From an uncultured Bacilli bacterium (GTDB taxonomy: Bacteria; Bacillota_I; Bacilli_A; RF39; UBA660): a stretch of 63,500 bases of DNA. This document shows, piece after piece, positions 8,783-16,974 of the stretch (position 1 is the first letter of the stretch; the number at the start of each line of letters is the position of its first letter). A program made the position numbers and the translations under genes. Under the pieces are notes generated by a model, which saw only the letters and a list, made by a program, of their open reading frames with translations, did no database searches and was not told where the DNA came from. The DNA is taken from NCBI GenBank assembly GCA_934098555.1, contig CAKOOQ010000002.1, positions 1 through 63,500 of the forward strand, read 5' to 3'.

Positions 8783-10172
8783 TCGAGATACCGATTTTGC
8801 ATCTTGGTATAACGATGTTTTAAGAGAAGCTGATCTTGTTAATTATTCCAGTGTCAAGGGAAGTATGATTATTAGACCCTATGGTTATGCTATTTGGGAA
8901 AATATGCAAAGTATTTTAGATAAGGAATTTAAAAGATTAGGACATCAAAATGTGCAAATGCCAATGTTTATTCCCGAATCTTTATTAAATGTAGAAAAGG
9001 AACATGTTAAAGGGTTTGCACCAGAAGTTGCTTGGGTTACCTATGGTGGGGAAAATAAATTAGAAGAAAGAATGTGTGTTAGACCAACCAGTGAAGTTTT
9101 ATTTTGTGATCACTTTAAAAACATTGTAAAGTCGTATCGGGATTTACCTCTTTTATACAATCAGTGGTGCACCATTGTTCGTTGGGAAAAAACGACACGT
9201 CCCTTTTTAAGAAGCCGTGAGATTCTTTGGCAAGAAGGTCATACGCTTCATCAAACTAAAGAAGAGGCTCATGCGGAGACATTAAGAATGTTTAAGGTTT
9301 ATGAAGACTTCCAAAGAAATGTTTTAGCTCTTCCAGTTATCACGGGACGCAAAACAGAAAAAGAAAAATTTGCTGGTGCTGAAGAAACGTATACTATCGA
9401 AGCTATGATGTATGATGGTGTGGCTCTTCAAAACGGTACCAGTCATTATTTTGGCCAACATTTTGCTAAGGCTTTTGGTATTCAATTTTTAGATACGGAT
9501 AATACTCTTAAAACGCCTTATCAAACAAGCTGGGGGGTTACAACAAGAATGATTGGTGCCCTTATTATGACGCATGGCGATAATCATGGTTTGGTTCTTC
9601 CTCCTAATATTGCTCCAACTAAAGTCGTTTTTATTCCTATCGGAAAAGACAAAGAAGTCTTAGAATCTATTCAAAAGCTTACTCAAGAACTTCCTTTAGA
9701 TGTTACCTATAAAATTGATACTTCTGAAAAATCTCCAGGCTTTAAGTTTGCGGATGCCGAGGTTAAAGGGATACCTGTAAGAGTTGAAGTAGGTAAAAGA
9801 GATTTAGAAAAAAATGAGGTCACACTGGTTAGACGTGATACTTTAGAAAAAGAAAGTATCTCTCTTTCTTCCTTTTCTTCCCGTTTGCAAAGCCTTTTAA
9901 AAGAGATTCAAAAAGATATGTATGAAAGGGCCTTAAAAAGACGTGACAGTATGATTTATGAAGTAAAAACCAAAGAAGAATTTCAAAATACCGCCCAAAA
10001 TAAGCCTGGTTTCATTTTGATGCCTTGGTGTGGTGAGACTTCATGTGAAGACACCATCAAAGAAGAAACAGGGCTTAAAAGCCGTTGCATTAAAGAAGAA
10101 ATCAAAGATGGGGTTTGTGCTTACTGTGGTAAACCAGCCAAATATAAAATTTATTTTGGTAAGCAATATTAA
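8754..10172 (+). CDS. proS: Prolyl-tRNA synthetase, archaeal/eukaryotic type
   Basis: A 472-aa class II synthetase that charges tRNA-Pro. Motif 2 is visible as RWEKTTRPFLRSREILWQEG, preceded by LCVRPTSE-like CVRPTSEVLFCDHF. The length, absence of the INS editing domain, and a C-terminal zinc-type domain (CGETSCED ... CAYCGK) ending in Tyr identify the archaeal/eukaryote-like form also found in mycoplasmas and some Firmicutes. It ends the nusB operon at a bidirectional terminator shared with spoIVB. Confidence 0.95.
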   Translation: MTKLVTKITDRDTDFASWYNDVLREADLVNYSSVKGSMIIRPYGYAIWENMQSILDKEFKRLGHQNVQMPMFIPESLLNVEKEHVKGFAPEVAWVTYGGENKLEERMCVRPTSEVLFCDHFKNIVKSYRDLPLLYNQWCTIVRWEKTTRPFLRSREILWQEGHTLHQTKEEAHAETLRMFKVYEDFQRNVLALPVITGRKTEKEKFAGAEETYTIEAMMYDGVALQNGTSHYFGQHFAKAFGIQFLDTDNTLKTPYQTSWGVTTRMIGALIMTHGDNHGLVLPPNIAPTKVVFIPIGKDKEVLESIQKLTQELPLDVTYKIDTSEKSPGFKFADAEVKGIPVRVEVGKRDLEKNEVTLVRRDTLEKESISLSSFSSRLQSLLKEIQKDMYERALKRRDSMIYEVKTKEEFQNTAQNKPGFILMPWCGETSCEDTIKEETGLKSRCIKEEIKDGVCAYCGKPAKYKIYFGKQY

Positions 10173-10203
10173 AAAGAATAAGAGCGAAATCTTATTCTTT
10201 TTT
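10172..10203. terminator. Bidirectional terminator proS/spoIVB
   Basis: AAAAGAATAAGA (10172-10183) pairs with TCTTATTCTTTT (10190-10201), loop GCGAAA; it serves the convergent genes on both sides. Confidence 0.85.
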
Positions 10204-11181
10204 CAAAAGAGCATCTCCCGTTTCTAACATTGTCGTAATAAAAATGGCATAACCTGTCGCAGGGTTATCTGTGATAACATGTGTAACCGCCCCGATTATT
10301 TTTCCATTTTGAACAATAGGAGAACCACTCATACCTTGGACAATCCCCCCAGCAGTATCTAACAAGTCTTTATCCGTGACAACAAAGGAAATATTTTTAA
10401 CATCGTTATACTCTTGAATACTTGTAATATCAATTTTATAACTTTTCTTTTCTTGACCTCTTAAAACTGTGTAAATCTCAGCTAAACCAATTTTAATTTC
10501 TTCTTTTTGGGCGACAGGAATAGTTTTAGTATTTAATTTTTCTTTATAAAAGCCATAAATGCCATGTCGGGTGTTATTATTTAAAGGCCCATAAACTTTA
10601 TTAAAATGAAATTCACCATTTTTTTCTCCAGCATTACCGCGAGTACTCTTACGAATGCTTGTCACAGGGCTTTCAAAAATAAGACCCGTTTTTACTTCCA
10701 CAAGTTTTAAACTATTACTTTCTAAAATTTCATGTCCCAAAGCACCATAAATCTTTGTGACTGGATCTACATAGGTAAGGGTACCAAGTCCTGTAATGTT
10801 ATCTTTCACATAAAGTCCTGTTTTATAAACATTATCCACCCTTTTAAGAGGCATGGTAATATCAAACGTTTTTTCCTCTCTTTTAATAGTAAGGGCAACT
10901 TTTTCATTGGAGACATTTTCTAAAATAGCGTCACTTAATGTATTTACAGAATCTATTTCGGTTTTGCCAACCTTTAAAATATAATCGCCGACTTTTATTT
11001 CAGGAGACCCTTTTAAATACGCTCCATCGACTTTATAAAAGCCAACCACTAAGATACCAGGCGTTTTTATTTGAATACCAATATTTTCTCCACCTAAAAT
11101 AACTTCATTAGAATAAGCCAAAACAAGAGTAGGGCATAAAAGCAAGAAGAAAAAAAAGATATTTAAAGAAAATTTTTTCAC
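10192..11181 (-). CDS. spoIVB: SpoIVB-family S55 serine peptidase with PDZ domain
   Basis: A 329-aa exported protease. It has an N-terminal signal segment (residues 4-22), a PDZ domain (about 40-120), then the S55 peptidase domain with the catalytic His in YGALGHEI (H150) and Ser in GIVQGMSGSP (around 285). In Bacillus, SpoIVB crosses the space between mother cell and forespore and cleaves SpoIVFA to activate sigma-K. The start is a GTG at 11181 because GAGGTGAT lies just upstream; an earlier in-frame GTG is itself part of that ribosome binding site. It is somewhat shorter than Bacillus SpoIVB (about 425 aa). A sporulation role in this organism is inference. Confidence 0.85.
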   Translation of the reverse strand: MKKFSLNIFFFFLLLCPTLVLAYSNEVILGGENIGIQIKTPGILVVGFYKVDGAYLKGSPEIKVGDYILKVGKTEIDSVNTLSDAILENVSNEKVALTIKREEKTFDITMPLKRVDNVYKTGLYVKDNITGLGTLTYVDPVTKIYGALGHEILESNSLKLVEVKTGLIFESPVTSIRKSTRGNAGEKNGEFHFNKVYGPLNNNTRHGIYGFYKEKLNTKTIPVAQKEEIKIGLAEIYTVLRGQEKKSYKIDITSIQEYNDVKNISFVVTDKDLLDTAGGIVQGMSGSPIVQNGKIIGAVTHVITDNPATGYAIFITTMLETGDALLKKE

Positions 11182-11217
11182 GCTTATCACCTCACTCTTA
11201 TTATGTTTTAATAAGAC

Positions 11218-11250
11218 ATAAAAAAAATGGTAATAACTGGGTTACCATTT
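11218..11250 (-). terminator. Terminator of the DUF4044 gene
   Basis: AAATGGTAA/TTACCATTT stem (11225-11233 with 11242-11250) followed on the minus strand by a T run (11221-11227). Confidence 0.75.
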
Positions 11251-11344
11251 ATGAAATAGCATAAGCAATAATACTGCCTGCAATACCTAAAACCATAATA
11301 ATCAAGGTTATCCATGTTACAATTTGTCTTGTTTTTTTACTCAT
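11249..11344 (-). CDS. DUF4044-like small membrane protein
   Basis: A 31-aa peptide beginning MSKKTRQIVTWITLIIMVLG: a short basic head and one membrane helix. This head-plus-helix pattern matches the DUF4044 family of tiny Firmicutes membrane proteins of unknown function. A ribosome binding site (AGGTG) precedes the ATG, and a strong terminator starts at its stop codon. It lies upstream of spoIVB on the same strand but is separated by the terminator. Confidence 0.75.
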   Translation of the reverse strand: MSKKTRQIVTWITLIIMVLGIAGSIIAYAIS

Positions 11345-11446
11345 TTTGTTCACCTTCTAACTTAAAAGTTCATTATAACTTTAACATAAACCTTAGAAAA
11401 AGTACATAAAAATTTATTTTTGACATACGATTTAACAGGTGAAATT

Positions 11447-12028
11447 ATGACACTTCTAAAAAAGTTTTTAAATCGGAAAAAGTATCTTTTTTTATTTATG
11501 AGTGTTCTTCTTTTGATTGGTTTTATCATCGGACTATATTTGAGTGTGAAACATATTGATTCTTTAAAAGATAGTCTTTATTACTTTATAAGCAATAGAA
11601 ATAATTTGCATTTAAATTATCTTTATATTCATTTTTTCTTTCTCGTTATTAGTTTTCTTTTTTCGTTTTTTGTGGTTGGCTTAGCCTTACTTTGTAGTCT
11701 TATTTTTTATGAAGGCATGACTCTTGGTTTTTTAATTGGCTTGTTTAGCCTAACATTGTCTTTTAAAGGTGGTGTTTATGCCTTTATTTTCTTTATCTTT
11801 ACCCAATTATTTTACCTTATCATTCTCTTTTTCTTTTTTATTAAATGTTTTAATATTGCTCGTAAAATGATAGGAAAGATTCTTTATAAAACAGATCCAA
11901 CCAATTACCTTGTTTTGATGACAAAAAGCTGTGGTATTTTAATTTTAGCTATGGTATTTTATGATTTTTTGCTTTTTCTCTTTAGCAAACCTTTATTAAA
12001 CGTTTTTGCTTTTCTTTTAGAAGTATGA
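11447..12028 (+). CDS. spoIIM: SpoIIM-family (DUF95) membrane protein
   Basis: A 193-aa protein with about five hydrophobic helices and the SpoIIM/DUF95-like segment FYEGMTLGFLIGLF. In Bacillus, SpoIIM is part of the SpoIID-M-P machine that remodels peptidoglycan during engulfment; homologues also occur in non-sporulating bacteria. The ATG at 11447 has AGGTGA upstream. It precedes mnmA by 33 bp in the same orientation. The family assignment rests on topology and one motif, so a generic DUF95 protein is the safe reading. Confidence 0.65.
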   Translation: MTLLKKFLNRKKYLFLFMSVLLLIGFIIGLYLSVKHIDSLKDSLYYFISNRNNLHLNYLYIHFFFLVISFLFSFFVVGLALLCSLIFYEGMTLGFLIGLFSLTLSFKGGVYAFIFFIFTQLFYLIILFFFFIKCFNIARKMIGKILYKTDPTNYLVLMTKSCGILILAMVFYDFLLFLFSKPLLNVFAFLLEV

Positions 12029-12061
12029 TAAAATAAGCCATAGAAAAAGAGGTCGAGACTT

Positions 12062-13177
12062 ATGGCAAAAAAAGTAATTGTGGGAATGAGTGGGGGAGTT
12101 GATTCCGCGGTTAGTGCTTATTTATTAAAAAAGCAAGGCTATGAAGTAGAGGGTCTTTTTATGCGCAATTGGGACGCAGGTCTTAATAATGATATTTTAG
12201 GGAATCCAACTTTAAATAATAATATTTGTCCTCAAGAACAAGATTATAATGATGCTTTAAAAACATGTGAAATACTTGGCATTCCTCTTCATCGTGTGGA
12301 CTTTATTAAAGAATATTGGGATAATGTTTTTACTTATTTTTTAAACGAATTAAAAAAAGGAAGAACCCCTAATCCTGATTTACTTTGTAATAAGTATATT
12401 AAGTTTGATGTCTTTAAAAAAGAAGCCAAAAAACTGGGTGGTGACTTTATGGCCACGGGGCATTATGTCCGATTAAAAGATGGTTTCCTTTTAAAGGGTG
12501 TGGACGAAAACAAAGATCAAACTTATTTCCTTGCCCAATTAAGTAAAGAACAATTAGAAGATGTTTTGTTTCCCGTTGGAGATTTACATAAAGAGGAAGT
12601 AAGAAAAATAGCCAGTGAATGTGGTCTAAACGTGGCAGCTAAAAAAGATTCGACAGGAATTTGCTTTATTGGTGAAAGAAATTATCAAGAGTTTATTCGC
12701 AATTATTTAAAACCTAATCCTGGAAATGTTGTGAATGTGGAAACAAAAGAAGTGATAGGAAGACACACAGGTCTTATGAATTATACTATTGGTCAAAGAA
12801 GAAATGTAGGTCTTTCGGGATTTCAAGAACGTCATTACGTCTGTGGCAAAAACGTTTCTAAAAATGAACTTTATGTGGCTTTTGGTGATGATTCTAGTTA
12901 CTTAATTAGTGATAGTTGTCTTTTAGAAGATGTCAACTTAACCATCGATAATCCGCCAAAGAAGTGTCAAGCCAAATTTCGTTACCGCGGGGAAGATTAT
13001 CCCATAGAACTTGAAATTTTACCTAATAAAATGGCTAAAGTCATTTATAAAGAAGGCGTTAAAGCCGTAACACCTGGTCAATTTTGTGTTTTCTATGACG
13101 GTGATGTTTGCTTTGGAAGTGGCATTATTAAAGAAATCTACAAAAATGATGAAAAAATATGGTATTTGAATAATTAA
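12062..13177 (+). CDS. mnmA: tRNA-specific 2-thiouridylase MnmA
   Basis: A 371-aa enzyme that thiolates U34 of tRNAs for Glu, Gln and Lys. It shows the PP-loop VGMSGGVDSAVSAYLL near the N-terminus, the catalytic Cys in NPDLLCNKYIKF, the second Cys in STGICFIGER, and the C-terminal GQFCVFYDGDVCFGSG. AAGAGG precedes the start. A strong terminator at 13278 ends the unit and marks the left edge of the accessory island. Confidence 0.96.
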   Translation: MAKKVIVGMSGGVDSAVSAYLLKKQGYEVEGLFMRNWDAGLNNDILGNPTLNNNICPQEQDYNDALKTCEILGIPLHRVDFIKEYWDNVFTYFLNELKKGRTPNPDLLCNKYIKFDVFKKEAKKLGGDFMATGHYVRLKDGFLLKGVDENKDQTYFLAQLSKEQLEDVLFPVGDLHKEEVRKIASECGLNVAAKKDSTGICFIGERNYQEFIRNYLKPNPGNVVNVETKEVIGRHTGLMNYTIGQRRNVGLSGFQERHYVCGKNVSKNELYVAFGDDSSYLISDSCLLEDVNLTIDNPPKKCQAKFRYRGEDYPIELEILPNKMAKVIYKEGVKAVTPGQFCVFYDGDVCFGSGIIKEIYKNDEKIWYLNN

Positions 13178-13277
13178 GAGACCAACATGGCAATTTTAAA
13201 GTTTCTTTTTTATTGATATGATATCTTAGATACATTAAATATTCCGTATGAAAGGGAAGATTATTTTTCCCACTGAA

Positions 13278-13310
13278 GAGAGAGATGAATTTGTATCTCT
13301 CTCATTTTTT
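13278..13310 (+). terminator. Terminator after mnmA
   Basis: Perfect 9-bp stem GAGAGAGAT/ATCTCTCTC (13278-13286 with 13295-13303) followed by a T run. Confidence 0.85.
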
Positions 13311-13441
13311 GTAGTAAAATAAAAGCTTTGCGAAGATTTAATACCATATTAAAAAGTGACTCGGCGAAAATTAGGCGAAATTAAGTTTTTGAACTATAAT
13401 AATATGTTATAATATTATTTAGTTATTTTGGGGGTGTTTTA

Positions 13442-13789
13442 ATGTATAAGTTTATAAGTATAATAAGTGCACTAATAAGACAATTCTTATTGCCAAATCC
13501 ATATATAAATTTATTTAGTCAAGAAGTATACGCTGATTTATTCAATATAATAATAGGTGGAATAATTTTACATAAGTTATCATTTTGGCTAACTGGAATG
13601 GCATATACAAGAGGTATTAATGAGCCAGCAGAAGGAAGTATTGGATATTTATTTAGCTATATAATACTAACTTTATTAATTACGTTTCTAAGTAAAATAA
13701 TAAGTAATATTTGGATAATGGTTTGTGCGTTTTTAATTATTTATATTTTGTTTTGTATTGTTGTAAGCAAAACTTTTAACAGACCATAA
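13442..13789 (+). CDS. Small membrane protein upstream of CBASS core
   Basis: A 115-aa protein with about three hydrophobic helices (roughly residues 3-17, 34-52 and 68-108) and a conserved-looking loop RGINEPAEGS. GGGGG precedes the ATG. I do not recognise the family. Its high use of ATA (Ile) and AGA matches the CBASS genes downstream and differs from the host genes on the left, suggesting it arrived with them. A strong terminator-like hairpin separates it from the effector gene, so it may be separately expressed or may control the following genes. It could be an accessory membrane effector or immunity component. Confidence 0.65.
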   Translation: MYKFISIISALIRQFLLPNPYINLFSQEVYADLFNIIIGGIILHKLSFWLTGMAYTRGINEPAEGSIGYLFSYIILTLLITFLSKIISNIWIMVCAFLIIYILFCIVVSKTFNRP

Positions 13790-13859
13790 GTATTTTTAAT
13801 AAATTTAATAAGAATAGCAGACAGATACTCTAAAAAGTGCTATCCTTATAATAGCGATT

Positions 13860-13886
13860 GATACTATTATTATAGTATCTTTTTTT
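13860..13886 (+). terminator. Terminator or attenuator in the CBASS leader
   Basis: Perfect 8-bp stem GATACTAT/ATAGTATC (13860-13867 with 13872-13879), loop TATT, seven T. It ends four bases before the Shine-Dalgarno AGGAG of the SAVED gene. An upstream GATAC (about 13823) and a second hairpin GCTAT/ATAGC (13839-13855) could offer alternative pairings. Confidence 0.75.
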
Positions 13887-13901
13887 GTTAGGAGAAATGT
13901 T

Positions 13902-14849
13902 ATGCAAAAAATACTAAAATCAGGGATGACAATTGGAATATCAATGATGTCTGTTTTAATTCCAGATGTGAAAGAATTAATAATTTCAATAGTAGAGAAA
14001 TTATTTGATTTAGATACAGTTGAAATAAATCCTATTTATTGTAGTGGTTTGGGTTTTTTATTATTTATTATTTGTTTAATTACTTATATTAAATATAATG
14101 ATAGAGATAGAATAATTAACATAGTTGGATTCGGCAATAATGAATATTGGGAAAGAAATAATAAGAACGTTGAGACAATTGATGTAAGAAATTGGTTTAA
14201 TGTAAAAGATAAAGACAAAAATAAGTATTTGAAAAAAGTACTTAATGATTCTGATAATTGTGTTTACAAATATTTAGCTTCTGGCTTATCTTACACTGCA
14301 ATAGCTCCTATACCATTAGTTTCAATTATTGGGAGACACTTTTCCAAAATAAAAATAAATAATTATTATGAATATTTAAATAAAAGTTCGAATGTAAAAA
14401 AAATAAATAACTCAATATTTTTTCCTAGATTAAAACTGGAAATTACAAATAAAGATAGTTCTAATGAATACGCGTTGATATCGGTTAGCACCACAGCAAA
14501 TATTAAAAAGCATCAAATAGCACAATTTGGAGATTGTTTACACTATAATACTTACATTTCAAATCCACATCAAAACTCAATTTATTCGAAGAAGCAACTG
14601 TTTAATTATTGCAATAAAATAATTGAACAAATAAATGAAATTAGTGCTTTAAAAGAAATAAAAAGAATTTATATAGTCTTTGCAACTCAATCACCCTTAC
14701 CATTCGAAATTGGTAAACAACTAAACGATAGGATGGCAAAAGAAGTTATTATTTGTCATTATCAAAACGATTCTTGCGTTCCTTATGAGTGGGGAATAGC
14801 TCTAAATGGAAAAAATAAAGAAAAATATATTGACTTAAAGAAGGTATAA
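13902..14849 (+). CDS. CBASS effector: two-TM SAVED protein (Cap14-like)
   Basis: A 315-aa protein with two N-terminal hydrophobic segments (about 5-21 and 46-64) followed by a soluble domain whose end (RIYIVFATQSPLPFEIGKQL, then VPYEWGIALNG) fits the SAVED fold. SAVED domains bind cyclic oligonucleotides, usually trinucleotides, made by the partner CD-NTase. TM-SAVED effectors (often called Cap14) are thought to disrupt the inner membrane of infected cells. AGGAG lies seven bases before the ATG. The gene ends one base before the CD-NTase start, so the pair is clearly one operon. No Cap2/Cap3 (E1/E2-JAB) genes accompany it, as in simple CBASS types. Confidence 0.8.
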   Translation: MQKILKSGMTIGISMMSVLIPDVKELIISIVEKLFDLDTVEINPIYCSGLGFLLFIICLITYIKYNDRDRIINIVGFGNNEYWERNNKNVETIDVRNWFNVKDKDKNKYLKKVLNDSDNCVYKYLASGLSYTAIAPIPLVSIIGRHFSKIKINNYYEYLNKSSNVKKINNSIFFPRLKLEITNKDSSNEYALISVSTTANIKKHQIAQFGDCLHYNTYISNPHQNSIYSKKQLFNYCNKIIEQINEISALKEIKRIYIVFATQSPLPFEIGKQLNDRMAKEVIICHYQNDSCVPYEWGIALNGKNKEKYIDLKKV

Positions 14850-14850
14850 A

Positions 14851-16242
14851 ATGGCAATAAAATTAGAAGATTTGAAAAAAGTTGATTTTTCACAAATGTT
14901 AAATACATTTTATATAAACAATGTAATTCTACCTTTAGAAAAAGTCGAAGAACTTAAAGAGAAGAAAGATTTAAATATTAGAAGATTAAAAGAGGGATTA
15001 GAAGAGTATAACATAGAAAATTCTACGGAATACAAAATAGATGAGTTTGTACTTCAAGGTAGCATTGCTATGGGTACTGCAGTATCAGCAGATGAAAAGA
15101 ATTATGATATTGATATAGGTGTTATTATGGATAAATCTGCTTTACCAGATGGTACATTGAGTGCTAAAAAAATAATATCGGAATCTTTGAAGAAGAAATG
15201 TTATAACATGAAAAACAACCCAGACCCAAATGGTAATAGTATTACAATTGAATATGAAGAAGGTTATCATTTGGATTTTGCACTTTATGGTAAGAAAGAT
15301 AAAAAATATTATCATTGTGGAACAACAAGTTGGGATGAAAGAAATCCTAAGGCTATTTCTTGGTGGTTTAATAATCAAAATCAAAAGTATAATAATAGAT
15401 TGCAAATGATGACTAAGTTCTTAAAATTTTTTTGTAAGCAAGATAGTGATTGGATAATGCCGGGCGGTTTAATAATAAGTGTTTTAGTAGATGAAGCTAT
15501 AAAAAAAGAAGACTTATCATTATCATACGATGTTTTATTAAAGAATATTGTAAATAGTATTGTTAAAAGATTAAGATATGATAAGAGTGTATATAATCCT
15601 GTTAATTTAAGTAAGAATCTAATTGTAAAACAAAAAGATGTGCAAAAATTAAAGAATTTACATAATAGGTTAGAAAATAGGATTACAAAAGTTAACAATT
15701 TAACAATTAATAGTACAAGCGTAGAAATATACGAGGCTTGGAATTATTTCTTTGGTGAAGAATATTTTTCTGATGATTTTGAATTAAAAATAATACAATG
15801 TGAAGATAATGAAGAATATATAAATACCTATTTTGATATTTTAAGAGATAATAACACTAATAATTTGATTAAATGCCAATTATCATCTAAAGAAGGAAGT
15901 ACTGATGGTAGAACTATTAGAAATTATGAATCTAATATGCCTTTAAGTGTTTCTAGGTATAAAGATGAGCGACTAATATTTACAGCTCATCCGATGATTT
16001 CAGGACAGTATACAATATTATGGAAAATTAGAAATAATGGAAAAAAGGCTGTAGAGAATAATTCATTACGTGGAAATATAGTTTATTCTAATACTGCTTA
16101 TAATTTTAACTATATTGATATAAATGGAAATACAAGATATGAAAATATATCTTTTCCAGGTCATCATTATATTGATTGTTATGTAATAAAGGATGACTAT
16201 GTTATTCAATCGGAAAGATTTTTAGTGAATTTAACAGAATAA
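14851..16242 (+). CDS. CD-NTase (cGAS/DncV-like) with AGS-C sensor domain
   Basis: A 463-aa nucleotidyltransferase that should make a cyclic oligonucleotide on phage infection. Catalytic features are a GS motif at 70-71 (LQGSIAMGT), D86 and D88 (NYDIDIG) and D142 (YHLDFALYG). The C-terminal 100 residues (PLSVSRYKDERLIFTAHP, YTILWKIRNNGKKA, HHYIDCYVI, ERFLVNL) match the adenylyl/guanylyl-cyclase and SMODS C-terminal sensor (AGS-C) domain. All three catalytic acids are present, so it is predicted active. It overlaps nothing but follows the SAVED gene with a single-base gap. Codon use is AT-rich like the rest of the island. Confidence 0.88.
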   Translation: MAIKLEDLKKVDFSQMLNTFYINNVILPLEKVEELKEKKDLNIRRLKEGLEEYNIENSTEYKIDEFVLQGSIAMGTAVSADEKNYDIDIGVIMDKSALPDGTLSAKKIISESLKKKCYNMKNNPDPNGNSITIEYEEGYHLDFALYGKKDKKYYHCGTTSWDERNPKAISWWFNNQNQKYNNRLQMMTKFLKFFCKQDSDWIMPGGLIISVLVDEAIKKEDLSLSYDVLLKNIVNSIVKRLRYDKSVYNPVNLSKNLIVKQKDVQKLKNLHNRLENRITKVNNLTINSTSVEIYEAWNYFFGEEYFSDDFELKIIQCEDNEEYINTYFDILRDNNTNNLIKCQLSSKEGSTDGRTIRNYESNMPLSVSRYKDERLIFTAHPMISGQYTILWKIRNNGKKAVENNSLRGNIVYSNTAYNFNYIDINGNTRYENISFPGHHYIDCYVIKDDYVIQSERFLVNLTE

Positions 16243-16246
16243 ATAG

Positions 16247-16281
16247 TATTTATTTAAAATATGGAACACTTTAAATAAATA
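16247..16281 (+). repeat. Perfect inverted repeat after CBASS
   Basis: TATTTATTTAAA (16247-16258) and TTTAAATAAATA (16270-16281), 12 bp each with an 11-base loop, right after the CD-NTase stop codon. No T run follows, so it may be a weak or processing-type 3' end. The remainder of 16282-16467 shows no gene; TATAAT at 16428-16433 may be a -10 for the next gene. Confidence 0.6.
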
Positions 16282-16467
16282 TAATATGTTTTATTAATAA
16301 AAAAGTTTTCGTTAATCTGAAATATGCTAGATTAAATGTGGGAACTTCCTTTATTTTGCTTACAGACTTACAATTAAAAGTTATATTAATAATTATCAAG
16401 CTGGTTACTTTATTTGAAAAAACAAGTTATAATATTTAATCGTACATTATAAGGTAAGGTTGATAGT

Positions 16468-16869
16468 ATGGCTAATATATTCAGAGTAGTAAAAGATAAA
16501 AACTATACAATTGTTAATAATGAATATTTAAAGAATAAAAATCTTAGAGTAGATAGTATAGGATTATTAACTATAATACTATCATTACCATCAGACTTTA
16601 ATATAACTATCAAAGGTTTAATTAGTCTTACACATCAAAAAGCAAATTATAGAGCTATTAAAGTAATGCTTGATAATTTAAAAGAAAATGGTTATTTAGA
16701 AATAACTAAGTTAAGAGATGAAAAAGGTCATTTTTTCTTTAACTATATATTTTTTGAAAGTAATAGACCTAATCCACTATACACTTTTTATATAGTGGAC
16801 GACGCTAATCAGAGTGTTATAAACGATAATAAAACTAATTCTCCACTACCAGCAAAAAAGGAGTGGTAA
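16468..16869 (+). CDS. Winged-helix replication-initiator-like protein, probably truncated
   Basis: A 133-aa protein that starts like the winged-helix/DnaD-type proteins of Firmicutes plasmids and conjugative elements: NYTIVNNEYLKNKNLRVDS then SIGLLTIILSLPSDFNITI and DNLKENGYLEI. Homologues I know of are usually longer, with a second domain, so this looks like an N-terminal remnant ending in a Lys/Pro-rich tail. A perfect 9-bp hairpin TCCACTATA/TATAGTGGA lies inside the coding sequence near 16774-16799. It shares the AT-rich codon use of the island and may be debris of the element that carried the CBASS genes. Confidence 0.6.
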   Translation: MANIFRVVKDKNYTIVNNEYLKNKNLRVDSIGLLTIILSLPSDFNITIKGLISLTHQKANYRAIKVMLDNLKENGYLEITKLRDEKGHFFFNYIFFESNRPNPLYTFYIVDDANQSVINDNKTNSPLPAKKEW

Positions 16870-16905
16870 GTATAGGGCGTTTTGATTTTCTTTGTTTACT
16901 TTTAC

Positions 16906-16935
16906 TTGACACAAAAGTGTCTAGTGCTTTATAAT
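16906..16935 (+). promoter_or_regulatory. Promoter with palindromic operator
   Basis: A strong promoter: TTGACA (16906-16911), 18 bp, TATAAT (16930-16935). Overlapping the -35 is a perfect palindrome GACAC-AAAA-GTGTC (16908-16921), a likely binding site for the HTH protein encoded just downstream or another repressor. Confidence 0.7.
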
Positions 16936-16974
16936 TGAGTTGTAAAATATAAATAAAGAGAGTAGGCAAAGATA

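Noticed and set aside
13311..13441. Search for a further dif or att site left of the CBASS island, which would make it a second dif-integrated element
   Set aside because: No TTATGTTAAC-like XerD arm or repeat of the 29-bp sequence is visible near 13.3 kb or 16.9 kb.
14851..16242. Simple OAS-like or kanamycin nucleotidyltransferase
   Set aside because: The AGS-C-like C-terminus and the adjacent SAVED gene make CBASS the better reading.
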